Positions 1-8,997 of a stretch of 64,000 nucleotides of DNA are shown piece by piece (the first letter of the stretch is position 1; the number at the start of each line of letters is the position of its first letter). The notes beneath the pieces were generated by a model. The model had not been told where the DNA came from and searched no databases. It saw only the letters and a program-made list of their open reading frames with translations. The stretch covers positions 248,001 to 312,000 of the forward strand of contig CAYIYH010000001.1 in assembly GCA_964367585.1 (NCBI GenBank), written 5' to 3'. The stretch comes from CAYJGJ01 sp964367585 (GTDB lineage: Bacteria > Bacillota > Clostridia > Peptostreptococcales > Anaerovoracaceae). The translations under genes were made by a program, and so were the position numbers.

Positions 1-163
1 CTTGCTTTTAAGTAATTTAATATATGTTTTTTGAATTTTCCCCTGTAATTCATAAATATAAAAGCACATTTAAGAAGTAGAACGTCTAATCTATAAGTCT
101 CCACTTGACTATTTGAAAAAATACTGATAAATAAATAGTAAGGAATGAGGTAGTAAAATAATT

Positions 164-649
164 ATGATTATAAAATCAAGCGAAAAAGACATATCCGCAA
201 TAATGCAAATATATAAGAATGCTCAAGAATATATGTGCGTAAATGGAAATACAAAGCAATGGGCTGTGGGATATCCGCCGATAAATAAAGTAATCAATGA
301 AATAAAAAGTGGTATATCATATGTCCTCAAAGAAAACGAAATTGTATATGCAGTCTTTACTTTAATATTCGGGGAAGATCCGACCTACACGTACATTGAG
401 GGGAAATGGAAAAACAATAATCCATATGCAACTATCCATGGAGTAGCATCTTCGGGAGAAAAAAGTGGCTGTTTTGATGAATGTATAGAGTTTTGCAAAT
501 CAGAATCAGATGAATTGCGTATCGATACTCATGAGGACAATCATATAATGCAATACCTGATTGACAAGCATGGTTTTGAATATTGTGGAGTTGTCTTCAT
601 GCTCGACAATACTCCGCGCATAGCATATAGTTGGAGCAAGGCTAAATAA
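164..649 (+). CDS. GNAT-family N-acetyltransferase
   Basis: A 161-residue single-domain protein with the general pattern of the GNAT acetyltransferase fold: an N-terminal helix (KSSEKDISAIMQIYKNAQEYM), central strands ending in ATIHGVASSG, where acetyl-CoA would bind, then LRIDTHEDNHIMQYLIDKHGFEYCG, a typical GNAT C-terminal helix-strand pair. The acceptor substrate cannot be read from sequence. The gene stands alone; its right neighbour runs the opposite way. A GAGG lies about 13 bases before the ATG, so translation may be modest. Confidence 0.7.
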   Translation: MIIKSSEKDISAIMQIYKNAQEYMCVNGNTKQWAVGYPPINKVINEIKSGISYVLKENEIVYAVFTLIFGEDPTYTYIEGKWKNNNPYATIHGVASSGEKSGCFDECIEFCKSESDELRIDTHEDNHIMQYLIDKHGFEYCGVVFMLDNTPRIAYSWSKAK

Positions 650-673
650 TAATTTACAGTGAATGGGAGGCAT

Positions 674-2197
674 TTATATATTTAACCCAACCGAAACCTT
701 GTATTCATCGTCTATTCCCAATATATTATATCCGCTCATTCTCAACTCAATCAGATAGTCTACACATTCTATGCTGTAGACTTCGCCGGGACAAATTGCA
801 GGGATTCCCGGAGGGTATGGAGTTACCATGCTTGCACAAATTCTTCCCGCTGCATCTTTTAAAAATATCTTTTCGGTGTTTTGTGGAATTTGCTTGAGTT
901 CCAATCTCTTTGAAAGGGGCTTCAAATTTTCTTTTGGTGACTCTATAGAACCCTCTTTTCTAGATAAATCCTTATTTGGGATTGTCCTGTTCACTTCATT
1001 TGAGATTTTGGTCTTTGCATTTTCATTAGACGTAGTTATCTTGCAAATTAAATCTAAAAGAGCTATATAATCACTTCTCTCATTCCCAATGCCTGTCATA
1101 AATGTTACTATATCTCCCGTAACCATTTCGGGATAAATATTTCGCTCGATCAAAGACTTACTAAATTCTCTTCCACAAATTCCGTGCTCGACCAAACTTA
1201 TATTAATTTTTGTGTCGTCTAATTCTGGATTTATCATGCATTTTACACCATCGATCTTCATCACTTCAGTATAAAAATACTCTAGATTTGATTTCCACTC
1301 CATAATAATAGAATCTTTGTGTTCCATCAATATTTCCGCATTTAGATCTAAGCTTGCCATAAGTAAATATGAGGGACTTGTGCTTTGCACAAGTTGAAGT
1401 TTTTCCATGAACTTGTTATTATTAACTCTATCTGTCATTACATTTGCAATAGCACTTTGGGTGAAACTAGCAAGTGTCTTATGAACACTATTAATAATTA
1501 TATCTGCTCCCTGACTCTCCGCAGAACGCCCAAAAATAGAGAGCTGTCCTGTTTCACTTTTTCCTTTTTCAGCAACATCATCAAAAAACTTTAGATGTGC
1601 ACCATGTGCTTGATCTACTATCAATACTCTCCCACTTTTATGAACTTCTTTTGCTATTTCCCTTACCGGACTTAGAATTCCATAATAATTCGGAGATGGT
1701 AAAATTACAGCCTTAATATTCTTATTTTTATCTAGTATTTTTCCAACTTCATAGGGTGAAATTTGCCCTGCAATATCCCACTCATCGATAATATCTGGAT
1801 GAATATAAAAAGGAGTAAGCTTTCCAAGTGTAAGCGCAGCAAAAATCGACTTATGCGAATTCCTTGCTATTAATATTTCGTCACCATCATCACACACTGT
1901 GAGTATCGCAGCAATCAGGCCACAACTGCTCCCATTGACTAGTAGATGTGAGCTTTTGCTTCCATACAAATCCTTATACTTTTCCATCGTTTCTTGTATT
2001 ATACCCTCAGGTTGAAAAAGGTTATCCGCACCATCGATTTCAGTAATATCCATCCCTGCGACATCTTCCAATAAGCCGGAATAAGCGAATCGCTTGTATA
2101 TTCTGCCTGCCTTGTGTCCAGGCATATGAAAAGATATAGAATTCTTTTTTGCATGTTCATTCAAAAAGGAAAGAACACCTCTATTTTTATTACTCAT
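674..2197 (-). CDS. Orn/Lys/Arg decarboxylase family (PLP enzyme)
   Basis: A fold-type I PLP decarboxylase of the Orn/Lys/Arg group. The N-terminal FHMPGHKAG motif, the PLP lysine in SVHKTLASFTQ and the C-terminal PYPPGIPAICPGE motif are all present. Length (about 507 aa) matches the short Bacillus SpeA/YaaO branch rather than the long inducible enterobacterial enzymes. A low-complexity linker (NEVNRTIPNKDLSRKEGS) joins the catalytic and C-terminal domains. The start was placed at the second Met (MSNKNRG) because AAGGGG sits 8-9 bases before it. It would make putrescine, cadaverine or agmatine; the substrate cannot be fixed from sequence. It lies downstream of the opp operon but a terminator separates them. 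Confidence 0.8.
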   Translation of the reverse strand: MSNKNRGVLSFLNEHAKKNSISFHMPGHKAGRIYKRFAYSGLLEDVAGMDITEIDGADNLFQPEGIIQETMEKYKDLYGSKSSHLLVNGSSCGLIAAILTVCDDGDEILIARNSHKSIFAALTLGKLTPFYIHPDIIDEWDIAGQISPYEVGKILDKNKNIKAVILPSPNYYGILSPVREIAKEVHKSGRVLIVDQAHGAHLKFFDDVAEKGKSETGQLSIFGRSAESQGADIIINSVHKTLASFTQSAIANVMTDRVNNNKFMEKLQLVQSTSPSYLLMASLDLNAEILMEHKDSIIMEWKSNLEYFYTEVMKIDGVKCMINPELDDTKINISLVEHGICGREFSKSLIERNIYPEMVTGDIVTFMTGIGNERSDYIALLDLICKITTSNENAKTKISNEVNRTIPNKDLSRKEGSIESPKENLKPLSKRLELKQIPQNTEKIFLKDAAGRICASMVTPYPPGIPAICPGEVYSIECVDYLIELRMSGYNILGIDDEYKVSVGLNI

Positions 2198-2297
2198 AAT
2201 TTTACCCCTTTTCATTTATAATCACTATACATTATGACTCATTTTAAAGACATTTTTGATGTAATTAATTTTTAAGACACTTTGAATATAATACATT

Positions 2298-2344
2298 AAA
2301 AAGGCCTCTTCAATGTAATTTTTAAAAATACATTCCGAGGCCTT
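2298..2344 (-). terminator. Rho-independent terminator of the opp operon
   Basis: Inverted repeat AAGGCCTC / GAGGCCTT with a 28-base loop that is itself self-complementary. Read on the minus strand it ends in a T run. It lies just past the oppA stop. Confidence 0.8.
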
Positions 2345-2381
2345 AGTTGCCATTCTATAATAGCATTAGCATATTACTAAA

Positions 2382-3971
2382 CTATTTGATAGATGCGCGA
2401 TGGAAGAAGAAATACCCCTTCGAATTGTGCCATGCACCTTCCATGTCTTCACTGAACAAGTAGAAGTCAGCATAGTACGCAAGTGGAATAATTGCCACAT
2501 CGTCTACTAACATTTGTTCAGCATCATGCATCATTTGGAATCTTTCTTCAGCATCAGTTTCAGTAGTAACTGCTGACATCAAAGAATCGAATTCTGGGTT
2601 TGAATATCCACCATCATTGTTACCATTCGTAGTAATCATAAGGTCTAGTATTGAAGTTGGGTCAGCATAGTCAGCAATCCAACCATTACGAGCTATGTCA
2701 AATTCATCATTACGACGAGAAGCTGTGAATGTACCCCATTCTTCAGTTTGGATATCGATATTGATACCGATTTCGCCCCACATTTGTTGTAAAGCTTCTG
2801 CTACTGGAATGTGAGCTCCGTCTGGATTAGTCTTGTATTCAAATGTAGGTAGTCCTTCACCATTAGGATATCCGGCATCTGCTAGGATTTGCTTAGCTTC
2901 TTCTACGTTTGCTTCATGTGCATCCAAATCATGGAAAGATGTTTGCTCATGGAATTCTCCGCCTGCAGGATCAACGAATCCAGGACCTACGAAGTTAGTA
3001 GCAGGAGCATAAGTTTCAGACATAGGAACTTCTGCTAAATAGTTACGATCGATAGCAAGATACATAGCTCTTCTTACATTTACATCGCTTAAGAATTCAT
3101 TATTGTGGTTGAAGTTAAGGTAGTATGTACCTAAAAGTGGATCTAGGTTATACTCTGGATTATCAGCTAGGCTAGGTATTTCATTGATAGGAATACTCTT
3201 TAATGCTAATAACTCTCCATTTTGGTATGCGCTGTAAGCAGCATTTTCGTCTGCAATAAGTGCAAATGTCAATGTGTCTAGCACAATTTCATCGGCAGCA
3301 CGATAGTTTGTGTTTTTGCTCATTACGATGTGTTGTCCTGGAACCCACTCTGTGATTGAGAATGCACCATTAGAGATATAAGTTTCAGGTGAAGTAGCCC
3401 AAGCTTCGCCATGCTCTTCTATAGTAGCTTGGTGAAGAGGCATGTAAGTTGGGAATGCAACTAATGCATTGAAGAATGCTGTTGGAGCTCCCAATTTTAC
3501 TTCCAAAGTAAGGTCATCGATAGCTGTAACTGCAAGAGCATCAACATCTCCGGCAATAGCCGCATCGTATCCTTCGATGTACTTGAATAATTCCGCGTAT
3601 GGAGCAGCTGTTGCAGGATCCACACCTCTCTTCCAGCTGTACACGAAATCGTTAGCTGTCAAAGGATCTCCGTTTGACCACATTAACCCTTCACGAAGTG
3701 TGAATGTGTAAGTTAATTGATCGTCAGATACTGTGTAATCTTCTGCTTGACCCATTCCGAAAGAACCGTCTTGCTCATAAGTGAGAAGTCCTTCGAATGC
3801 ATGGATAATCATAGAACCAGCATCAGATGCAGAGTTTAAAGTTGGATCCATTGTTTCTGGATCTGGGCCGATTGAAACGGAAAGATTTTGTCCGTCTGCG
3901 TCGCCACCGCCACAAGCTGCTAGTGAAAATACTAACATTGCAACGAGAGCTAAAGAAATTAATTTTTTCAT
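2382..3971 (-). CDS. oppA: Oligopeptide ABC transporter, substrate-binding lipoprotein
   Basis: A 529-aa extracellular solute-binding protein of family 5 (SBP_bac_5). It has a lipoprotein signal peptide with lipobox LAAC, the lipidated Cys being near residue 20. Family signatures follow: DPTLNSASDAG, YTFTLREGLMWSNGDPLTANDFVYSWKR (given only as the family pattern), and the C-terminal IADYADPTSILDL region. It captures peptides outside the cell and delivers them to OppBC. As last gene of the operon it is 187 bases from oppF. That gap may hold its own promoter, which would suit a binding protein needed in excess. Confidence 0.9.
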   Translation of the reverse strand: MKKLISLALVAMLVFSLAACGGGDADGQNLSVSIGPDPETMDPTLNSASDAGSMIIHAFEGLLTYEQDGSFGMGQAEDYTVSDDQLTYTFTLREGLMWSNGDPLTANDFVYSWKRGVDPATAAPYAELFKYIEGYDAAIAGDVDALAVTAIDDLTLEVKLGAPTAFFNALVAFPTYMPLHQATIEEHGEAWATSPETYISNGAFSITEWVPGQHIVMSKNTNYRAADEIVLDTLTFALIADENAAYSAYQNGELLALKSIPINEIPSLADNPEYNLDPLLGTYYLNFNHNNEFLSDVNVRRAMYLAIDRNYLAEVPMSETYAPATNFVGPGFVDPAGGEFHEQTSFHDLDAHEANVEEAKQILADAGYPNGEGLPTFEYKTNPDGAHIPVAEALQQMWGEIGINIDIQTEEWGTFTASRRNDEFDIARNGWIADYADPTSILDLMITTNGNNDGGYSNPEFDSLMSAVTTETDAEERFQMMHDAEQMLVDDVAIIPLAYYADFYLFSEDMEGAWHNSKGYFFFHRASIK

Positions 3972-4158
3972 TATTAATCCTCCTAAAATATACTATAACC
4001 TTTTATTATGATCGGAAAAAATTTTATATGCTAATTTAAGTTTAGAATACTAAATCTCTCTACCGATTATAAGCAATATCGTCATTTACTATTAAACATA
4101 ATTTTTTAACTTTAGAAATTACGTTTTATCAGTAAATCATTGTTGAATAATACCCTAG

Positions 4159-5199
4159 CTAGCGTAACTCTTTATAGTGGTGGCACGCTACCATGTGTTC
4201 CCCCTCTACACGCTCTAAGATTGGTTCTTTCTCGGCACAAATCTCAGTAGCATAGGAACATCTTGTCCTAAATCTACATCCTGATGGAGGATTCATTGGA
4301 CTAGGAACATCCCCTTCTAAAACTATTCTGTTTGCTGCCTTACTGATTTCGGGATCGGCTATTGGAATCGCAGAGACCAAGCTCTTAGTGTATGGATGTA
4401 GGCTGTGGAACGTGACCTCATCACTCATTCCAATTTCAACTAATTTACCCAAATACATAACACCTATCCTGTTAGATATATGTTTTATTACGCTTAGGTC
4501 GTGAGCTATAAATAGGTATGTAAGACCCATTTCGCTTTGCAAATCCTCAAACATGTTTACTACTTGTGCTTGTATCGAAACGTCCAAAGCAGAAATCGGC
4601 TCATCGCACACGATAAATTCCGGATCGACTGCTAGTGCTCTTGCTATTCCTATCCTCTGTCTTTGACCTCCGGAAAATTCATGCGGAAATCTATTCGCAT
4701 GCTCTGAATTCAATCCAACTTTTTTCAACAAATCAATTATTCTATCTTGTCTTTCCTTTTTATTCTTTGTAATCTTATGAATATCTAGTGGCTCACCGAC
4801 GATGTCTCCGACTGTCATTCTTGGATTAAGGCTTGCATAAGGATCTTGAAACACTATTTGCATTTTACTTCTGTAGGGTTTCATATTACATTTTGTAATA
4901 TCTTTTCCATTAAACACAATGCTACCGCTAGAAGGCTCATATAATCTAAGTATAGTCCGTCCAATCGTGGTCTTTCCACATCCGGATTCTCCTACAAGGC
5001 CAAGTGTTTCTCCTTTTTTGATACTAAAAGAAACACCATCTACCGCCTTTACTACTTGTCCACCACCCACGCGGAAGTGTTGCTTTAAATCTTTTATTTC
5101 TAATAGAATTTCATCGCTCGCTACGTTTGCTTTTGATTCATTAATGTCATTATTTTCATTGATTACTTCATTCATCTCATTAGTGTTTGTTTGCATCAT
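4159..5199 (-). CDS. oppF: Oligopeptide ABC transporter ATPase OppF
   Basis: A 346-aa ABC ATPase with Walker A GESGCGKTT, signature LSVIKH after the FSGGQRQR motif, and Walker B FIVCDEPISALD. The C-terminal oligopeptide-transporter extension (GCRFRTRCSYATEIC) carries the cysteines that in this family often bind an Fe-S cluster. An unusual Asn/Glu-rich N-terminal stretch of about 25 residues precedes the ATPase domain. The start overlaps the oppD stop as ATGA, so the two are translationally coupled and would form the OppDF heterodimer. Confidence 0.92.
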   Translation of the reverse strand: MMQTNTNEMNEVINENNDINESKANVASDEILLEIKDLKQHFRVGGGQVVKAVDGVSFSIKKGETLGLVGESGCGKTTIGRTILRLYEPSSGSIVFNGKDITKCNMKPYRSKMQIVFQDPYASLNPRMTVGDIVGEPLDIHKITKNKKERQDRIIDLLKKVGLNSEHANRFPHEFSGGQRQRIGIARALAVDPEFIVCDEPISALDVSIQAQVVNMFEDLQSEMGLTYLFIAHDLSVIKHISNRIGVMYLGKLVEIGMSDEVTFHSLHPYTKSLVSAIPIADPEISKAANRIVLEGDVPSPMNPPSGCRFRTRCSYATEICAEKEPILERVEGEHMVACHHYKELR

Positions 5200-6197
5200 T
5201 GGATAGCTCCTTCTTTTTGGAATTCGTTTTTTTGATTAATCCAACAAGCTGAGTAGTGACCTTCATCTAAATCTGTATAATCAGGCATATGTTCAAGACA
5301 TACCTTCATGGCCTCGTCACATCTTGGCGCAAATGGACATCCTTTAGGCGGATTCAACATATCTACAGGAGTTCCTTCTATCGGAATCAATCTTTTCTTT
5401 TCATTTTCCTTCATGATAGGAATACTGCGTAAAAGCCCCTTAGTATACTCATGGTTTGGTCTATAGAAAATATCATCGGTTGTTCCACTTTCGATAACCT
5501 TACCTGCATACATTACAGATATTCGATCACACATGCTCGCAACCACTCCCAAGTCATGGGTTATCATTATAATTGCCATGCCCAGTTTTTCTTTTAAACT
5601 GATCATTAATTCTAAGATTTGTGCTTGAATCGTTACATCGAGTGCAGTGGTCGGCTCGTCCGCAATCAAAAGCTTAGGTTCGCATGCAAGAGCAATCGCA
5701 ATCATTATACGCTGCCTCATTCCACCTGACAACTCATGCGGATACTGTTTGACTCTCTTCTCTGGTTCGTTGATTCCCACGAGGTCGAGTAGCTCTATCG
5801 CCCTAGCTTGTGCTTCTTCTTTGGTCTTATTAGTGTGTAGCAAAATAACTTCTACTATTTGGTTTCCAACGGTAAAGACTGGATTCAAGCTAGTCATAGG
5901 ATCTTGGAATATTATAGAAATCTCATTTCCTCTAATCGCTTGCATTTCCTTTTCGCTCATCTCGTGGATAGCCTTACCATTAAAATATATTTGTCCGTCT
6001 ACTATTCTACCAGGATGAGCAGTCAATCCCATCAATGCATAGGCCGTTACAGATTTACCGCTTCCGGATTCACCTACTATTCCAAGGACTTCTCCTTGGT
6101 TCATTTGTACTGATACGTCATTGAGTGCTTTAACCTCTCCTGCCGGAGTAAAGAATGACAATCTAAGATTTCTAATATCGACTAAATATTCGCTCAT
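5196..6197 (-). CDS. oppD: Oligopeptide ABC transporter ATPase OppD
   Basis: A 333-aa ABC ATPase with Walker A GESGSGKSV, signature LSGGMRQR, Walker B LLIADEPTTALD and the switch histidine in MITHDLGV. The C-terminal cysteine-containing extension (GCPFAPRCDEAMKVC) is typical of OppD/DppD. It pairs with OppF and powers peptide import. It lies 17 bases after oppC and overlaps oppF by 4 bases. Confidence 0.92.
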   Translation of the reverse strand: MSEYLVDIRNLRLSFFTPAGEVKALNDVSVQMNQGEVLGIVGESGSGKSVTAYALMGLTAHPGRIVDGQIYFNGKAIHEMSEKEMQAIRGNEISIIFQDPMTSLNPVFTVGNQIVEVILLHTNKTKEEAQARAIELLDLVGINEPEKRVKQYPHELSGGMRQRIMIAIALACEPKLLIADEPTTALDVTIQAQILELMISLKEKLGMAIIMITHDLGVVASMCDRISVMYAGKVIESGTTDDIFYRPNHEYTKGLLRSIPIMKENEKKRLIPIEGTPVDMLNPPKGCPFAPRCDEAMKVCLEHMPDYTDLDEGHYSACWINQKNEFQKEGAIQ

Positions 6198-6214
6198 TGT
6201 TATCTATACCCCTC

Positions 6215-7264
6215 TTACTTCTTAAGCTTAGGATCGAAGGCATCTCTCAGCCCATCGCCCAACAGATTAAAACTTAGAATTATTACCGATATTACAAATG
6301 CGGGAGCAAAAAGCCTAAATGGATACGATTGCAATCCATTGATGGCACTTGCAGCCAACGATCCAAGTGAAGGCAATGGAACAGCTACACCTAGTCCAAG
6401 GAAAGACAAAAAGCTTTCTGTAAAGATAGACGAAGGTATTTGTAAAGTCGTAGTAATTATTAGAGTAGCTATACAATTCGTTAATATATGTTTTCTTAGT
6501 ATTCTTCCTGTTTTTGCGCCTATTGCTTTTGCTGCAACTACGTATTCTTGCTCTTTTATCATGAGCACTTGACTTCTTATTATACGAGCCATTCCTACCC
6601 AATATAACAATGCAAAAACTACGAAAATACTAATCATGTTTATACCGATTACATTTATCCACTCAAATGCAGGCGTTGATGCCAAAGTCTTGAGCGGATA
6701 CTCGAGTGAAACCGCAAGGAGGATGATTATCAAAATGTCGGGTACCGTATATATCATGTCGACGACCCTCATCATAATTAGGTCAACCCACCCACCAAAA
6801 TATGCGGCGACAGATCCATATATAGATCCAATAACAAGTATAATCACAGATGCAAATATTCCAACTATTAGAGAAATTCTCGCTCCTACCATGATTCTAA
6901 TAGCATAATCTCTACCGAGATTATCTGTTCCCAGGTAATGCGGGAAAACGTCTTCGCCAGCCTCTATCTGTTCAAGTTCTTGCTCGGAATACTCCATGGG
7001 TGCAAGATTTTCTGATCCTCTTATTTGAAACTCATATGAATATGGGTAAAAATTAGGAACTATGAATGCGAAAATCATAATCACAATTAGCACAGCAAGG
7101 CTTGTCATAGCTATCGGATTTTTGCGCAATCTTCTCATTCCATCACGCCAAAATGCAACACTTTCTCGCATCTGCACAAGTTGTTCTTTTTCGGTATCAT
7201 CAGCGGGGATAAAACTATCCGCATCTAGATGAAATGATGGTATTTTTTTTGTTTCTTTTGCCAT
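6215..7264 (-). CDS. oppC: Oligopeptide ABC transporter permease OppC
   Basis: A 349-aa inner-membrane permease. A cytoplasmic N-terminal tail of about 50 residues precedes the first membrane segment (IAMTSLAVLIVIMIFAFIV). The EAA-type loop (EYVVAAKAIGAKTGRILRKH) and LGTDNLGRD motif mark the DppC/OppC family. It forms the channel with OppB. Confidence 0.92.
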   Translation of the reverse strand: MAKETKKIPSFHLDADSFIPADDTEKEQLVQMRESVAFWRDGMRRLRKNPIAMTSLAVLIVIMIFAFIVPNFYPYSYEFQIRGSENLAPMEYSEQELEQIEAGEDVFPHYLGTDNLGRDYAIRIMVGARISLIVGIFASVIILVIGSIYGSVAAYFGGWVDLIMMRVVDMIYTVPDILIIILLAVSLEYPLKTLASTPAFEWINVIGINMISIFVVFALLYWVGMARIIRSQVLMIKEQEYVVAAKAIGAKTGRILRKHILTNCIATLIITTTLQIPSSIFTESFLSFLGLGVAVPLPSLGSLAASAINGLQSYPFRLFAPAFVISVIILSFNLLGDGLRDAFDPKLKK

Positions 7265-7315
7265 AATACACCTTTATTTTTTTGATACGTTGACTATAGG
7301 CCGACTATATCCTAA

Positions 7316-8233
7316 TTACTTTAACTTGATACGTGGATCTACTACTTTATATGCTACGTCGACGAGCACGTTAAGCGTAATCATCAACATCGATAAAAAC
7401 ACAGTAATACCCATTATTAGAGGGTAATCCCTGGAAGTTATTGCGCCGACAAGTTCAGAACCTAAGCCGGGGATAGTGAATATTTCCTCGACCACAAAAC
7501 TACCTACCACGATGTAGGCTAACAATGGACCAAGATATGTTATTACCGGCAATACAGAGTTTCTGAGTGCATGCTTATATAAGCAAACACGCTCGGATAA
7601 ACCTTTTGCCCTTGCTGTCCTCATATAATCTTGCCCCAAAACATCAAGCATAGATGTTCTCATAAGTCTAGTGATGTATGCTGTAGGATAAAATGCGAGA
7701 GCCCATACCGGAAGTATGTAGTGCAACGGACTCGATAGACCAAAACTCGGGAGTAATCCCAACTGAACCGAAAACACATATAGCAAAACTGTACACAATA
7801 CAAAGCTTGGCACGGCAATACCACACGTAACGACTATTAAGATTAAATTGTCTTTCCATTTTCCTCTATTCAAAGCAGCCGTTGCTCCTAGAGGAAGGCC
7901 TATGCATAGTGCAACTATAACAGCCATCCCACCTATCTGTGCAGAAACCGGGAATCTTGTAGCGATTATGTCATTTACTGTTCGTCCTCTTTGCTTAACA
8001 CTTGGCCCTAGATCACCTTGTGCCAGGTCGGTCATGTACGTCAAATACTGTTCACCGAGCGGCTTGTCTAATCCATATTTTGCCTCGAGTGCTGCTTGAG
8101 CTTCTACACTTATAGCCCGCTCCACCACGAATGGACCACCGGGAACTAAGTTCATTAGAAAGAAAGTCAATGTACAAACGGCTATTAATGTTAGGAATCC
8201 TAGACCCGCTCTCTTCAAAATGTACTTGGACAT
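7316..8233 (-). CDS. oppB: Oligopeptide ABC transporter permease OppB
   Basis: A 305-aa permease beginning with the family-typical KYILKRAGLGFLTLIAV segment, followed by LVPGGPF and the EAA loop (DYMRTARAKGLSERVCLYKH). It is the first gene of the five-gene opp operon (oppB-oppC-oppD-oppF-oppA). In a proteolytic amino-acid fermenter this importer would feed the ornithine, proline and hydroxyproline pathways found later in the window; that link is inference. Confidence 0.92.
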   Translation of the reverse strand: MSKYILKRAGLGFLTLIAVCTLTFFLMNLVPGGPFVVERAISVEAQAALEAKYGLDKPLGEQYLTYMTDLAQGDLGPSVKQRGRTVNDIIATRFPVSAQIGGMAVIVALCIGLPLGATAALNRGKWKDNLILIVVTCGIAVPSFVLCTVLLYVFSVQLGLLPSFGLSSPLHYILPVWALAFYPTAYITRLMRTSMLDVLGQDYMRTARAKGLSERVCLYKHALRNSVLPVITYLGPLLAYIVVGSFVVEEIFTIPGLGSELVGAITSRDYPLIMGITVFLSMLMITLNVLVDVAYKVVDPRIKLK

Positions 8234-8730
8234 CGTTCACCTCTTTTTCGTTGATAATAATTTATTAATTTTTATAATTTCATTTTTGTGGAGATACAAA
8301 AAGAATGCATACGTAAATTGTGCTGTTGATTTAATGATATGCGAGCTCATTCACGTCTATTAACGAATCAAAAAAAGGAACTTATTCGCTTTCATTTGCA
8401 TGGTAAAGTCTTAAAGTGATTTCATCAAGCAATTACACAGTATACACATATTATTTCACATATGCATTATAAATCTCCGTTATAATTCACAATTATAACA
8501 CAATTAAAAAATAAATCCTAATGTTTTTTTCTTTTTCACATTTTTTCTCCCGTTTTCTTCTGTTTATTAATAAGATTTGTGATTTTTATTTTCTGTACAA
8601 ACACTATTCTTGTAATTCTTTTTTAAAATAATATTAGCACATTATTTTTTATGACAGTGATATTAGTGCATTATTTTTTACACCAATAATATTCGTGCAT
8701 TTTTCTATTTTAGGCCTAATTCATATTAAA
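8234..8730. other. AT-rich intergenic region upstream of oppB
   Basis: About 500 bases without a gene. The right part holds the three-copy repeat annotated separately. I saw no convincing -35/-10 pair or sigma-54 promoter for oppB. Confidence 0.5.
8630..8709. repeat. Three spaced copies of ATATTAGTGCATTATTTTTT-like repeat
   Basis: Imperfect direct repeats at about 8630-8651, 8658-8681 and 8687-8709. The core is ATATT(A/C)GTGCATT(A/T)TT, spaced 28-30 bases (nearly three DNA turns). They lie in the oppB upstream region. The same-face spacing suggests a multi-site operator, but this is inference. Confidence 0.5.
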
Positions 8731-8763
8731 AAAAAGTGCTCGCATCTTATGCAAGCACTTTAA
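8731..8763 (-). terminator. Terminator of the feo operon
   Basis: Stem AAAGTGCT / AGCACTTT with a 13-base loop; on the minus strand it is followed by eight T residues. It lies just past the small Cys-rich gene. Confidence 0.8.
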
Positions 8764-8793
8764 AATTGTTATAATGTTAATATCGTAAAACTA

Positions 8794-8964
8794 CTAATGA
8801 CACGAACACGACGAACTAGAATCTTCTTTATGTGCACCGGACGAAGGGCATGAGCTATGCGGGCACCCAATACACTTTACACCTTTCTTTTTTTGACTGT
8901 ACAAGTAGTAAGTCGCACCGCCGATAATAGCAAGTAGAATTATTCCAACTATTATATCCGTCAT
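8794..8964 (-). CDS. FeoB-associated Cys-rich membrane protein
   Basis: A 56-aa protein with one membrane helix (DIIVGIILLAIIGGATYYLY), then a basic stretch and a Cys-rich tail (CIGCPHSSC...CSCH). This arrangement is typical of small proteins encoded after feoB in Firmicutes. The cysteines may bind iron or help its hand-off; the function is not proven. The ATG was chosen for the AGAGGTG ribosome-binding site 6-8 bases upstream, giving a protein shorter than the longest open frame. It follows feoB directly. Confidence 0.75.
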   Translation of the reverse strand: MTDIIVGIILLAIIGGATYYLYSQKKKGVKCIGCPHSSCPSSGAHKEDSSSSCSCH

Positions 8965-8997
8965 AATATCACCTCTTTTTTCTAATACTCTATGCAC

